A stretch of 6,661 nucleotides of DNA from JAJPJX01 sp964568355 (GCA_964568355.1 CAZMRK010000741.1:1-6661); one strand, 5' to 3'. Counted from the stretch's first letter, positions 1-5,266 are shown. Notes: generated from the sequence alone by a model not told the origin. Program-made: numbers and translations.

Positions 1-835
1 TGAAGGAGGGCTGGTAGTCGCGCGGCGTGCACTCGCGGCACTCGCCGAAAATCACCCCGGCGACGCCTTCGAATTTGCCGGCCAGTTGCAACTGGGTCAA
101 CATGCGATCGATGCGGTAAGGCTCCTCGCCCACGTCTTCCAAAAACAGCACGCGCCCTTGTGTCTCGATTTCGAAGGGAGTGCCCATGGTGGTGGAGATG
201 AGTGTCAGGTTGCCGCCGGTCAGCGTCCCGGTGCCCTTGCCCGGACGCACCGTGCGCAGCAGGTGGGCCGGGCGCAACTGGTTGCTCTCCGGCGGGTTGG
301 TCAGTTTTCCCAGCGGTTCGGAAGAAAACAGGGCCTTCCGGAACCACTGTTGGGTATAGTCGGTAAATTGCGAGAGGACCACGGGGCCGTGGAAGGTGAC
401 CAACCCGGTCTTCTTCTGGATGGCCAGATGCAAGGCCGTGATGTCGCTATACCCAATGAAGATCTTCGGATTCCGCCGGATCAGCTCGTAGTCGATGCCG
501 TCGAGGAGCTGCTCCGACCCATATCCGCCCCGCACGGCGAAGATGCCGCGAACTTCGGGATCGCGGAACATCTGGTGGAGGTCGTCCAGGCGCTCTTCTA
601 TGGATCCGCCTAGGTATCCGGCGCGCTTGCCGACATTCGTCCCCATGCGCAGGCGCAGCCCGAAATGTTGGATGGTACGCTCCGCCAGCAGAAGGCTATC
701 GGGGTCGGCCACAAAGGTGGAAGGGGTAATCAGACCGACCGTGTCGCCCGGCCGCAGGACAGGAGGATGGATCGGCTTGCGGTCAGAGGCCGCAAGAAGA
801 ACACCAGGCACGGCTAGAAAGCTCCGGCGTTTCAT
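1..835 (-). CDS. Peptidase S66, muramoyltetrapeptide (LD-)carboxypeptidase type, 3' end missing
   Basis: Members of this family cleave the L,D bond before the terminal D-Ala of murein tetrapeptides during cell-wall recycling. 278 codons are visible with no stop before the window edge; the family is usually about 300-340 residues. Residues 26-38 fit the usual N-terminal strand (LRPGDTVGLITP). RGGYG is at 102-106. The nucleophile elbow GYSD is at 128-131, so Ser130 matches E. coli LdcA Ser106. LFLEDVGEEPYRIDRML at 230-246 gives Glu233, matching E. coli Glu200. The catalytic His (E. coli His270) would lie beyond the edge. The N-terminus MKRRSFLAVPGVLLAAS looks like a short twin-arginine signal, whereas E. 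coli LdcA is cytoplasmic. No Shine-Dalgarno is visible before the ATG. The gene lies 42 bases after frr with a hairpin between, so it may be cotranscribed. Family assignment is secure; exact substrate and location are inferred. Confidence 0.9.
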   Translation of the reverse strand, partial: MKRRSFLAVPGVLLAASDRKPIHPPVLRPGDTVGLITPSTFVADPDSLLLAERTIQHFGLRLRMGTNVGKRAGYLGGSIEERLDDLHQMFRDPEVRGIFAVRGGYGSEQLLDGIDYELIRRNPKIFIGYSDITALHLAIQKKTGLVTFHGPVVLSQFTDYTQQWFRKALFSSEPLGKLTNPPESNQLRPAHLLRTVRPGKGTGTLTGGNLTLISTTMGTPFEIETQGRVLFLEDVGEEPYRIDRMLTQLQLAGKFEGVAGVIFGECRECTPRDYQPSF

Positions 836-846
836 GAGAGGCCAGG

Positions 847-870
847 GAGCGGGGGAAGGCTCCCCCGTTC
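847..870 (-). terminator. Hairpin between frr and the S66 gene (weak terminator or attenuator)
   Basis: A perfect 7-base-pair stem (850-856 with 861-867, CGGGGGA/TCCCCCG) closes a four-base loop. On the minus transcript two further outer pairs form beyond one mismatch. It begins 8 bases after the frr stop, where a terminator would sit. No T-run follows, so a canonical intrinsic terminator is not supported. It could be a partial terminator, an RNA-processing site or a 3'-end stabiliser. Confidence 0.4.
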
Positions 871-877
871 ACACCGT

Positions 878-1483
878 TTACTTGATTTCCAGGATCTCTT
901 TCTCTTTGATCCGGGCCGCCGCATCCACTTTCTGCATATAGGAATCGGTCAGCTTCTGGATCTCGTCCAAGGCCCGCTTTTCCTCGTCCTCGGCGATCTT
1001 CTTGTCTTTGAGGAGCTTCTTTACGGCTTCATTGGCATCGCGACGGATATTGCGGATCGCAATGCGGTGATGTTCGGTGACGCCGTGCAGACGCTTGACC
1101 AGTTCCTTGCGGCGCTCTTCGGTCAGAGGCGGAATGGGGAGCCGGACCATTTTGCCGTCATTGGCGGGATTCAAGCCCAGGTCCGAAACACGAATGGCTT
1201 TCTCGATCGGCCCGATTTGTGAAGCGTCCCAGGGCTGGATGGTGATCATGGACGGCTCCGGCACGTGGAGGGTAGCCACCTGATTCAAGGGAGTCGGCGT
1301 GCCGTAATAGTCAACCCGAATGTTATCGAGGAGGCTCAGAGAGGCGCGCCCGGTGCGGATCGTCGCCATTTCGTGCTGGAGGTCGCTTACCGACTTTTCC
1401 ATGCGGCTGCGGATGCTCGCCTCGATTTCTTTGACAGAGTTGAAGGACTGCCCCGCAGGAGCAGCTTGGTTTTCTGTTTTCAT
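878..1483 (-). CDS. frr: Ribosome recycling factor (RRF)
   Basis: RRF works with EF-G in the cytoplasm to split the post-termination ribosome and free the mRNA and tRNA. The 201-residue protein carries the family hallmarks in order: IRTGRAS at 42-48, YYGTPTPL at 59-66, SDLGLNP at 100-106, LPIPPLTEERRKEL at 115-128, RNIRRDAN at 144-151 and a final helix rich in charged residues. E. coli RRF is 185 residues; alignment places its start near residue 17 here, so the first 16 residues (rich in Ala, Gln, Asn, Ser) are an extension. The next in-frame ATG, codon 28, would remove part of the first helix, so ATG at 1483 is kept. It lies 7 bases after the pyrH stop with no clear Shine-Dalgarno, suggesting translational coupling to pyrH. 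Confidence 0.97.
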   Translation of the reverse strand: MKTENQAAPAGQSFNSVKEIEASIRSRMEKSVSDLQHEMATIRTGRASLSLLDNIRVDYYGTPTPLNQVATLHVPEPSMITIQPWDASQIGPIEKAIRVSDLGLNPANDGKMVRLPIPPLTEERRKELVKRLHGVTEHHRIAIRNIRRDANEAVKKLLKDKKIAEDEEKRALDEIQKLTDSYMQKVDAAARIKEKEILEIK

Positions 1484-1490
1484 AGGCAGA

Positions 1491-2198
1491 CTAATGAATC
1501 AACGTACCGATGGATTCTCCCATCGACATACGCATTATATTGCCAGAGGAGTTCAGATTGAAAACGATAATCGGCAGCTTGTTGTCCCGGCACATGGCGA
1601 TCGAGGTGGCATCCATGACCCCCAGAGACTTCGAGAGCACTTCCAGGTACGTGATCTCCGGATACATGACGGCATCGGGAAATTTCAGCGGATCCTTGTC
1701 GTAGACGCCATTTACGCGGGTGGCCTTAGCAATCACCTGGGCTCGGATTTCCAGCGCTCGCAAGGTTGCTGCCGTGTCGGTGGAGAAGTACGGGTTGGAG
1801 GTACCTGCGGCGAAAATCACCACACGGCCCTTTTCCAGGTGGCGAATCGCCCGTCTGCGAATGTACGGTTCGGCCACCTGATGCATTTCGATGGCGCTCA
1901 TGACCCGTGTATGCACACCCATCTGCTCCAGGGCATCGGAAAGGGCCAGGGAGTTGATTACCGTCGCCAGCATCCCCATGTGATCGGCGGTGACCCGATC
2001 CATCTTTTGAGCGGCTGCGGCAACGCCCCGGAAAATGTTGCCGCCGCCGACAACCACGCCGATCTGCACGCCCGTGCGATTTACATCGGCAATCTCAGTG
2101 GCCAGATCTTTGACCCGCTCCGCATGGATGCCGAACGAGGCTCCCCCCGCCAGGGATTCCCCGCTCAGCTTCAACAAAATGCGATCGTAGCGGGCCAC
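1491..2198 (-). CDS. pyrH: UMP kinase (uridylate kinase)
   Basis: PyrH phosphorylates UMP to UDP with ATP in pyrimidine nucleotide synthesis and belongs to the amino-acid kinase fold. With the GTG at 2198 the protein is 235 residues, against 241 in E. coli. Visible motifs are LLKLSGESLAG at 8-18, the glycine-rich GVVVGGGNIFRG at 47-58, ADHMGMLAT at 71-79, SAGT-like AAGTSNPYFSTD at 130-141, KATRVNGVYDKDP at 158-170, and VMDATSIAMCRDNKLPIIVFNLN at 194-216. The GTG sits one base after the tsf stop. A TTG at 2252 would add 18 residues overlapping tsf, but these (Ser/Pro/Arg/Ala rich) match nothing in the family and the GTG gives the usual N-terminus. No good Shine-Dalgarno is visible, so coupling to tsf is likely. 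Placement between tsf and frr is common in bacteria. Confidence 0.95.
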   Translation of the reverse strand: MARYDRILLKLSGESLAGGASFGIHAERVKDLATEIADVNRTGVQIGVVVGGGNIFRGVAAAAQKMDRVTADHMGMLATVINSLALSDALEQMGVHTRVMSAIEMHQVAEPYIRRRAIRHLEKGRVVIFAAGTSNPYFSTDTAATLRALEIRAQVIAKATRVNGVYDKDPLKFPDAVMYPEITYLEVLSKSLGVMDATSIAMCRDNKLPIIVFNLNSSGNIMRMSMGESIGTLIH

Positions 2199-2199
2199 G

Positions 2200-2823
2200 C
2201 TATTCGCCGCTGCTCTCGGCCTGGGCGACGTCGCCGACTTTGAAGCGCACAAACCGGGATATGGTGATGTTCTCTCCCAGCTTGGAGATCTTGGTCTTCA
2301 CCAGTTGCCCTACGGTCAGGGTGGCTTCCTTTACGAAGGGCTGATCGAGAAGGCAGACTTCTTCGTAGAACTTGGCCAGGCGGCCCTCCACGATCTTGTC
2401 TACCATCTTTTCCGGCTTACCTTCCAGCAGGGCGCGCGCACGCTGGATTTCGCGCTCTTTTTCGAGCACTTCCGGCGGTACGTCCTCTCTACGGATATAC
2501 CGGGGATCGGCCGCGGCGATGTGCATCGCCACGTCATGAACCAGTTCTTTGAAATCCTCGGTGCGAGCCACGAAATCCGATTCGCAGTTCACTTCCGCCA
2601 GCACGCCCAACTGGCCGCCGTGGTGAATATAGGAGCCGATCAACCCCTGCTTGGTCACACGCGTGGCTTTCTTCGAAGCGGACGCAATGCCTCGCTTGCG
2701 GAGAACCACCTCGGCTTCGGCGATGTCGCCGTTCGCTTCCACCAGGGCATTTTTGCACTCCATCATTCCCGCGCCGGTGCGTTCGCGGAGATCTTTCACT
2801 AACTGCGCGGTAATTTGCGCCAT
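2200..2823 (-). CDS. tsf: Elongation factor Ts, short form
   Basis: EF-Ts is the guanine-nucleotide exchange factor that regenerates EF-Tu-GTP during elongation. The 207-residue protein starts with the typical MAQITAQLVKDLRERTGAGM and MECKNAL motif (residues 1-27), which forms the N-terminal EF-Tu-binding domain. NCESDFVA at 79-86 corresponds to the E. coli NCQTDFVA, with Asp83-Phe84 the likely residues that disturb the EF-Tu Mg2+ site. HDVAMHIAAADPRYI and QPFVKEATLTVGQLVK follow in the core. At 207 residues it is far shorter than E. coli EF-Ts (about 283) and near the short Thermus-like form, lacking one core half and the C-terminal module. The ATG at 2823 is chosen because the family begins there; the frame stays open upstream but that stretch crosses the spacer and rpsB. 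The Shine-Dalgarno is weak (AGGGA). A structured spacer separates it from rpsB. Confidence 0.96.
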   Translation of the reverse strand: MAQITAQLVKDLRERTGAGMMECKNALVEANGDIAEAEVVLRKRGIASASKKATRVTKQGLIGSYIHHGGQLGVLAEVNCESDFVARTEDFKELVHDVAMHIAAADPRYIRREDVPPEVLEKEREIQRARALLEGKPEKMVDKIVEGRLAKFYEEVCLLDQPFVKEATLTVGQLVKTKISKLGENITISRFVRFKVGDVAQAESSGE

Positions 2824-2834
2824 AATTTTCCCTA

Positions 2835-2913
2835 AACAGTTCCTGTTGCAGGCCGGAAGGCAGACTGACGAGCCCTCAGGGGATGACTGCTTCCCCTGAC
2901 CCCGCCTTCCGGC
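2835..2913 (-). promoter_or_regulatory. Nested hairpin in the rpsB-tsf spacer
   Basis: On the minus transcript an outer perfect 10-base-pair stem (GCCGGAAGGC at 2904-2913 with GCCTTCCGGC at 2852-2861) encloses an inner perfect 8-base-pair stem (2892-2899 with 2876-2883) with an 8-base loop. Nearer tsf, two small alternatives compete for the same bases: CCTG-CAA-CAGG (2842-2852) and AACAG-GAA-CTGTT (2835-2847). No T-run follows the large stem, so simple termination is not supported. A role in setting S2 to EF-Ts stoichiometry, through attenuation, processing or translation control, is an inference. Confidence 0.6.
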
Positions 2914-2923
2914 TCCCTGGTTG

Positions 2924-3832
2924 CTAGTGTCCGCCCTCGGTAACGGCAGGCTCCGATACCGTTTCCGCACCAGTTTCCGACGCCGGTCCCTTACGCGGCG
3001 AGGTTGACGGAGTTTCTTCTTCCATCAGGCTTTCCGCCATGATCTTCTCGGCGTATTTGGGATCCACGTATTGCGTGTATTCCGGCACTTCTTCGACCGG
3101 CGTGTCGTCGGTGACGATCTTCTCGGCCGTGAACTCCTGTTCACTGGCCAGGGCCCGGCCTTCGATGATCGAATCGGCGATCTTGCTGGCGAACAAGCGG
3201 ATGGCACGCAGGGCGTCGTCATTGCCCGGAATGACGTAATCCACCTCGTCCGGATCGCAGTTGGTGTCCACGATGGCCACTACCGGGATACCCAGGCGGC
3301 GCGCCTCTTTCACGGCGATGGCTTCCTTATTGGAGTCGATCACGAACAGAACGTCCGGCAACCCCGGCATATCTTTAATACCAGCAAGGTTGGTGTCCAG
3401 GTGTTTGCGCTCGCGCTCCAACCGGATAATCTCTTTCTTGGGACGGCCGGCGTAGCCGCCTTCCGTGCTGGCCATCTGCTCCAGTTCCTTCAGCCGCTTG
3501 ATGGACTTCTGCACCGTGGTCATGTTGGTGAGCAGGCCGCCCAGCCAACGCTGGTTGACGTAAAACTGCTGGCAGCGAAGCGCTTCTTCGGAGATGGCCT
3601 CCTGCGCCTGGCGTTTCGTGCCGACGAACAGGACGTTCTTCCCTTGTGCGGCCATCTCGCCGACGAACCGGGCGGCGTCCTTGAACATCTTCAACGTCTT
3701 TTGCAGGTCGATGATGTAGATACCGTTGCGTTCGCCGAAGATGTATTCCTTCATCTTCGGATTCCAGCGCTTGGTCTGGTGCCCGAAGTGAACGCCCGCT
3801 TCGAGCAATTCTTTCATGGATATTGCAGGCAA
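2924..3832 (-). CDS. rpsB: 30S ribosomal protein S2
   Basis: S2 joins the 30S subunit late and helps anchor S1. The 302-residue protein begins MPAISMKELLEAGVHFGHQT and contains RWNPKMKEYIFGERNGIYIIDLQKT (22-46), VLFVGTKRQAQE (67-78), RWLGGLLTN (95-103), LPDVLFVIDSNKEAIAVKEA (158-177) and IPVVAIVDTNCDPDEVDYVIPGNDDA (182-207), the standard S2 core. Residues after about 230 form an extension of roughly 70 residues, with a conserved-looking YTQYVDPKYAEKIM at 252-265 followed by an acidic, Ser/Thr/Pro-rich and probably disordered end; E. coli S2 is 241 residues. The start is TTG, fixed by a strong AGGAGGT four bases upstream; the first internal ATG (codon 6) is too far from it. It heads the rpsB-tsf-pyrH-frr run. 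Confidence 0.97.
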   Translation of the reverse strand: MPAISMKELLEAGVHFGHQTKRWNPKMKEYIFGERNGIYIIDLQKTLKMFKDAARFVGEMAAQGKNVLFVGTKRQAQEAISEEALRCQQFYVNQRWLGGLLTNMTTVQKSIKRLKELEQMASTEGGYAGRPKKEIIRLERERKHLDTNLAGIKDMPGLPDVLFVIDSNKEAIAVKEARRLGIPVVAIVDTNCDPDEVDYVIPGNDDALRAIRLFASKIADSIIEGRALASEQEFTAEKIVTDDTPVEEVPEYTQYVDPKYAEKIMAESLMEEETPSTSPRKGPASETGAETVSEPAVTEGGH

Positions 3833-3979
3833 ACTACCTCCTAAGTATGGTGCGCACGGCAGACTACCCCGCCGCCGTCACCCCGATGAGCCTTCGCAAG
3901 CCCTTCTCTTGCGCACACGGCCCAAAGCGAAATTTGTGTGCGGAAAAGAGCAGAAGGCCAAAACCCTTGGACAGCAAAA
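3833..3979 (-). promoter_or_regulatory. Structured leader region upstream of rpsB
   Basis: Beyond the rpsI terminator, this stretch codes for nothing recognisable but has several inverted repeats on the minus transcript. CGCACAC (3936-3942) pairs with GTGTGCG (3912-3918) over a 17-base loop. CGCAAG (3908-3913) pairs with CTTGCG (3895-3900) over a 7-base loop and shares bases with the first stem, so the two exclude each other. ACGGC/GCCGT (3874-3878 with 3856-3860) lies just above the ribosome binding site. E. coli S2 represses rpsB-tsf through its 5' leader, so a similar control is plausible but not shown. I found no convincing -35/-10 pair here, although a promoter is expected. Confidence 0.45.
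3836..3842 (-). promoter_or_regulatory. Strong ribosome binding site for rpsB
   Basis: AGGAGGT reads on the minus strand and leaves four bases between AGGAGG and the TTG start codon. It is the best Shine-Dalgarno match in the window and decides the rpsB start in favour of TTG over the ATG 15 bases further in. Confidence 0.85.
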
Positions 3980-4017
3980 CGTGGAAAATGCCGCATCCGA
4001 CAACGTCATTTTCCACG
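3976..4017 (-). terminator. Probable intrinsic terminator after rpsI
   Basis: A perfect 11-base-pair stem (CGTGGAAAATG at 3980-3990 with CATTTTCCACG at 4007-4017) encloses a 16-base loop. On the minus transcript it begins 12 bases after the rpsI stop and is followed directly by TTTT. The loop is longer than usual and the U-run short, so termination may be partial. It would separate rplM-rpsI from rpsB. Confidence 0.6.
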
Positions 4018-4029
4018 CCTCACCAAAAA

Positions 4030-4428
4030 TTACCGCTTGGAGAACTGGAACCGCTTACGCGCACCCTTCTGGCCGTACTTCTTGCGCTCGTGTGCACGAG
4101 CATCGCGCGTGAGATATCCCAACTTCTTCAGTTTCGGACGCAGTTCGAGGTTGAACTCCACCAGCGCGCGGGCGATCCCCAGCCGGGCTGCGCCGGCCTG
4201 CCCGCAAACCCCGCCACCATCAGCGAGAATGACGACATCGAACTTATCCGCGACCTCGGCGGCCAGAAGCGCCTGGCGCACCACGGCGCGGGTGGATGCG
4301 TTGGGAAAATACCCATCGAAGCTCCGGCCGTTGACTTGAATGTCACCTTTGCCGGGGCGCAAAAAAACGCGGGCCACCGAGTTCTTCCGGCGGCCAGTTC
4401 CAAGATATTGTACGGTTGTTGCTGCCAC
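4030..4428 (-). CDS. rpsI: 30S ribosomal protein S9
   Basis: S9 sits in the 30S head, and its C-terminal tail reaches the P-site tRNA. The 132-residue protein (E. coli 130) shows YLGTGRRKNSVARVFLRPG at 8-26, GYFPN at 39-43, the glycine-rich DGGGVCGQAGAARLGIARAL at 70-89, and the basic tail LTRDARAHERKKYGQKGARK ending in QFSKR, whose final Lys-Arg is the family's tRNA-contacting end. The start is GTG, 18 bases after the rplM stop, with an AAGG-type Shine-Dalgarno about eight bases upstream. It forms the usual pair with rplM and is followed by a terminator-like hairpin. A Cys at 75 replaces the common Ser in GGGxSGQAG, a minor variation. Confidence 0.97.
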   Translation of the reverse strand: MAATTVQYLGTGRRKNSVARVFLRPGKGDIQVNGRSFDGYFPNASTRAVVRQALLAAEVADKFDVVILADGGGVCGQAGAARLGIARALVEFNLELRPKLKKLGYLTRDARAHERKKYGQKGARKRFQFSKR

Positions 4429-4446
4429 TAATCGAACCTTTCGCTG

Positions 4447-4878
4447 CTATTTCAGGGCCAGCGCCACTGGCTGCTGCGCCGCGTGCGGATGCCGATCACC
4501 CGCATAGACCTTCAATTTCCGGTACATCTGTTTGCCCAGCTTGGTCTTCGGCAGCATGCCGGCGACGGCGTCTTCCACCAGCCGCACAGGCTTCTCTGCC
4601 CGCACACGCCGGGCGCTCATTTCCACCAGTCCGCCGGGATACCCCGTAAAATGCCGGTACATCTTATCTTCTTCTTTCCGGCCCGAGAGGCGAACCTTGG
4701 CGGCATTCACGACCACCACGTGGTCGCCTGCATCCAAGAAGGGGGTGTACGAGGGTTTGTGCTTTCCCATGAGGATCATAGCAGCCTTGCTGGCTACTTT
4801 GCCGAGCACGAGGCCCTCAGCATCAATCACATGCCACTCGCGCTTGAACCCGTTCTTGGAAGGGAATTCGGTACTCAT
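4447..4878 (-). CDS. rplM: 50S ribosomal protein L13
   Basis: L13 is an early-assembly protein of the 50S subunit. The 143-residue protein shows REWHVIDAEGLVLGKVAS from about residue 13, LMGKHKPSYTPFLDAGDHVVVVNAAKVRLSG in the middle, the RHFTGYPGG loop, and VAGMLPKTKLGKQMYRKLKVYAGDRHPHAAQQP near the end, all diagnostic for L13. Two starts are possible: ATG at 4878 and GTG at 4884. The ATG is preferred because it places the conserved Trp at residue 15 as in E. coli; GGAG at 4889-4892 is ten bases from the ATG and four from the GTG, so spacing does not settle it. It is the first gene of the rplM-rpsI pair. Confidence 0.96.
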   Translation of the reverse strand: MSTEFPSKNGFKREWHVIDAEGLVLGKVASKAAMILMGKHKPSYTPFLDAGDHVVVVNAAKVRLSGRKEEDKMYRHFTGYPGGLVEMSARRVRAEKPVRLVEDAVAGMLPKTKLGKQMYRKLKVYAGDRHPHAAQQPVALALK

Positions 4879-4915
4879 TGACACACGTCTCCAGCTCTAT
4901 CTCTACAAACTATTT

Positions 4916-4944
4916 AGCGTACCCGGAGAGGGACTCGTTGTCAA
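4916..4944 (-). promoter_or_regulatory. Sigma-70-type promoter for rplM-rpsI
   Basis: On the minus strand a perfect TTGACA (4939-4944) is followed, after exactly 17 bases, by TACGCT (4916-4921), a three-of-six match to TATAAT. Transcription would start near 4909, giving a leader of about 30 bases before the rplM ATG, too short for an elaborate autoregulatory fold. Confidence 0.55.
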
Positions 4945-4992
4945 ATCCGGTCCCTCACGTCGCGATATTCGCCTGATTTCCATCCTAGCCGG

Positions 4993-5022
4993 TTGACATA
5001 GGGGAGGGGGGTATGAAATCAT
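4993..5022 (+). promoter_or_regulatory. Candidate promoter for the copper operon
   Basis: TTGACA at 4993-4998 is a perfect -35 box. With an 18-base spacer the -10 would be AATCAT at 5017-5022 (four of six). A start near 5029 would give an mRNA whose Shine-Dalgarno lies at its very 5' end, so the first gene would be almost leaderless. The spacer is entirely filled by the first G-rich repeat, and the -10 overlaps the second, as expected for repressor control. A different -10 or a long-spacer activator type is possible. Confidence 0.5.
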
Positions 5023-5038
5023 AGGGGTGGAGGGTATG
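4997..5038 (+). repeat. Tandem 19-base G-rich repeats, probable metal-regulator operator
   Basis: Copy 1 at 4997-5015 is CATAGGGGAGGGGGGTATG; copy 2 at 5020-5038 is CATAGGGGTGGAGGGTATG. They match at 17 of 19 positions and are 23 bases apart, about two helical turns. Each is bounded by CATA and TATG, an inverted pair, and between the G-tracts lies the palindrome TATGA-AA-TCATA (5012-5023). GGGGTAT-type half-sites are known for CsoR copper repressors, but CsoR sites usually have a C-run then a G-run, which is not seen here. A copper-sensing regulator is inferred from position; its gene is not in the window. Confidence 0.65.
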
Positions 5039-5259
5039 TGAGCCAACAAAAAGATTTGCACTTGTCGATCCAAGGCATGCACTGCGGGGCCTGCGTGAAC
5101 CGGGTTACGGCTGCTTTGCAGAAACTGGCTGGTGTGGAGGTTCGGAAAGTGGAAGTCGGCTCGGCCGATCTCCGGTATGATCCCCAGGCAGCGAAGCCTG
5201 CCGAAATCGCCGCCGCGGTGAACCGCATCGGATTTGCCGCCCAGCCTGTGGAAAATTGA
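5038..5259 (+). CDS. copZ: Small heavy-metal-associated (HMA) domain copper chaperone
   Basis: The 73-residue protein is a single ferredoxin-like HMA domain. Residues 8-72 show LSIQGMHCGACVNRVTAALQ, with the Cu(I)-binding MxCxxC at 14-19 (Cys16 and Cys19), then GVEVRKVEVGSADLRYDP and AEIAAAVNRIGFAAQPV, the usual second half. The residue before the first Cys is His rather than the commoner Thr. Such proteins carry Cu(I) in the cytoplasm and hand it to CopA-type ATPases, in line with the ATPase seven bases downstream. The start is GTG with GGAGGG three bases upstream, close spacing; both lie within the second operator repeat. An ATG overlapping it at 5036 is followed at once by TGA. Other soft-metal chaperone roles (silver, mercury) cannot be excluded. 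Confidence 0.9.
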   Translation: MSQQKDLHLSIQGMHCGACVNRVTAALQKLAGVEVRKVEVGSADLRYDPQAAKPAEIAAAVNRIGFAAQPVEN

Positions 5260-5266
5260 GGCGGCC

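Noticed and set aside
86..613. 175-codon plus-strand open frame at the left edge
   Set aside because: It lies opposite the S66 gene, whose catalytic motifs are clear on the minus strand.
1320..2243. 307-codon plus-strand open frame opposite pyrH and frr
   Set aside because: It is antisense to two certain genes, shows no family motif, and GC-rich codon use readily opens opposite frames.
2199..2252. TTG-initiated longer form of pyrH
   Set aside because: The added residues overlap tsf and have no counterpart in the family; the GTG gives the normal N-terminus.
2824..2970. Upstream in-frame extension of tsf
   Set aside because: It runs across the hairpin spacer into rpsB; EF-Ts proteins begin at the MAQITAQ motif.
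3071..3844. 257-codon plus-strand open frame opposite rpsB
   Set aside because: It mirrors the S2 gene, has no recognisable domain and no sensible context.
3833..3979. Possible promoters for rpsB (TTGGCC...ACAAAT, or CATACT beside the ribosome binding site)
   Set aside because: The box matches are poor, and CATACT would leave almost no leader.
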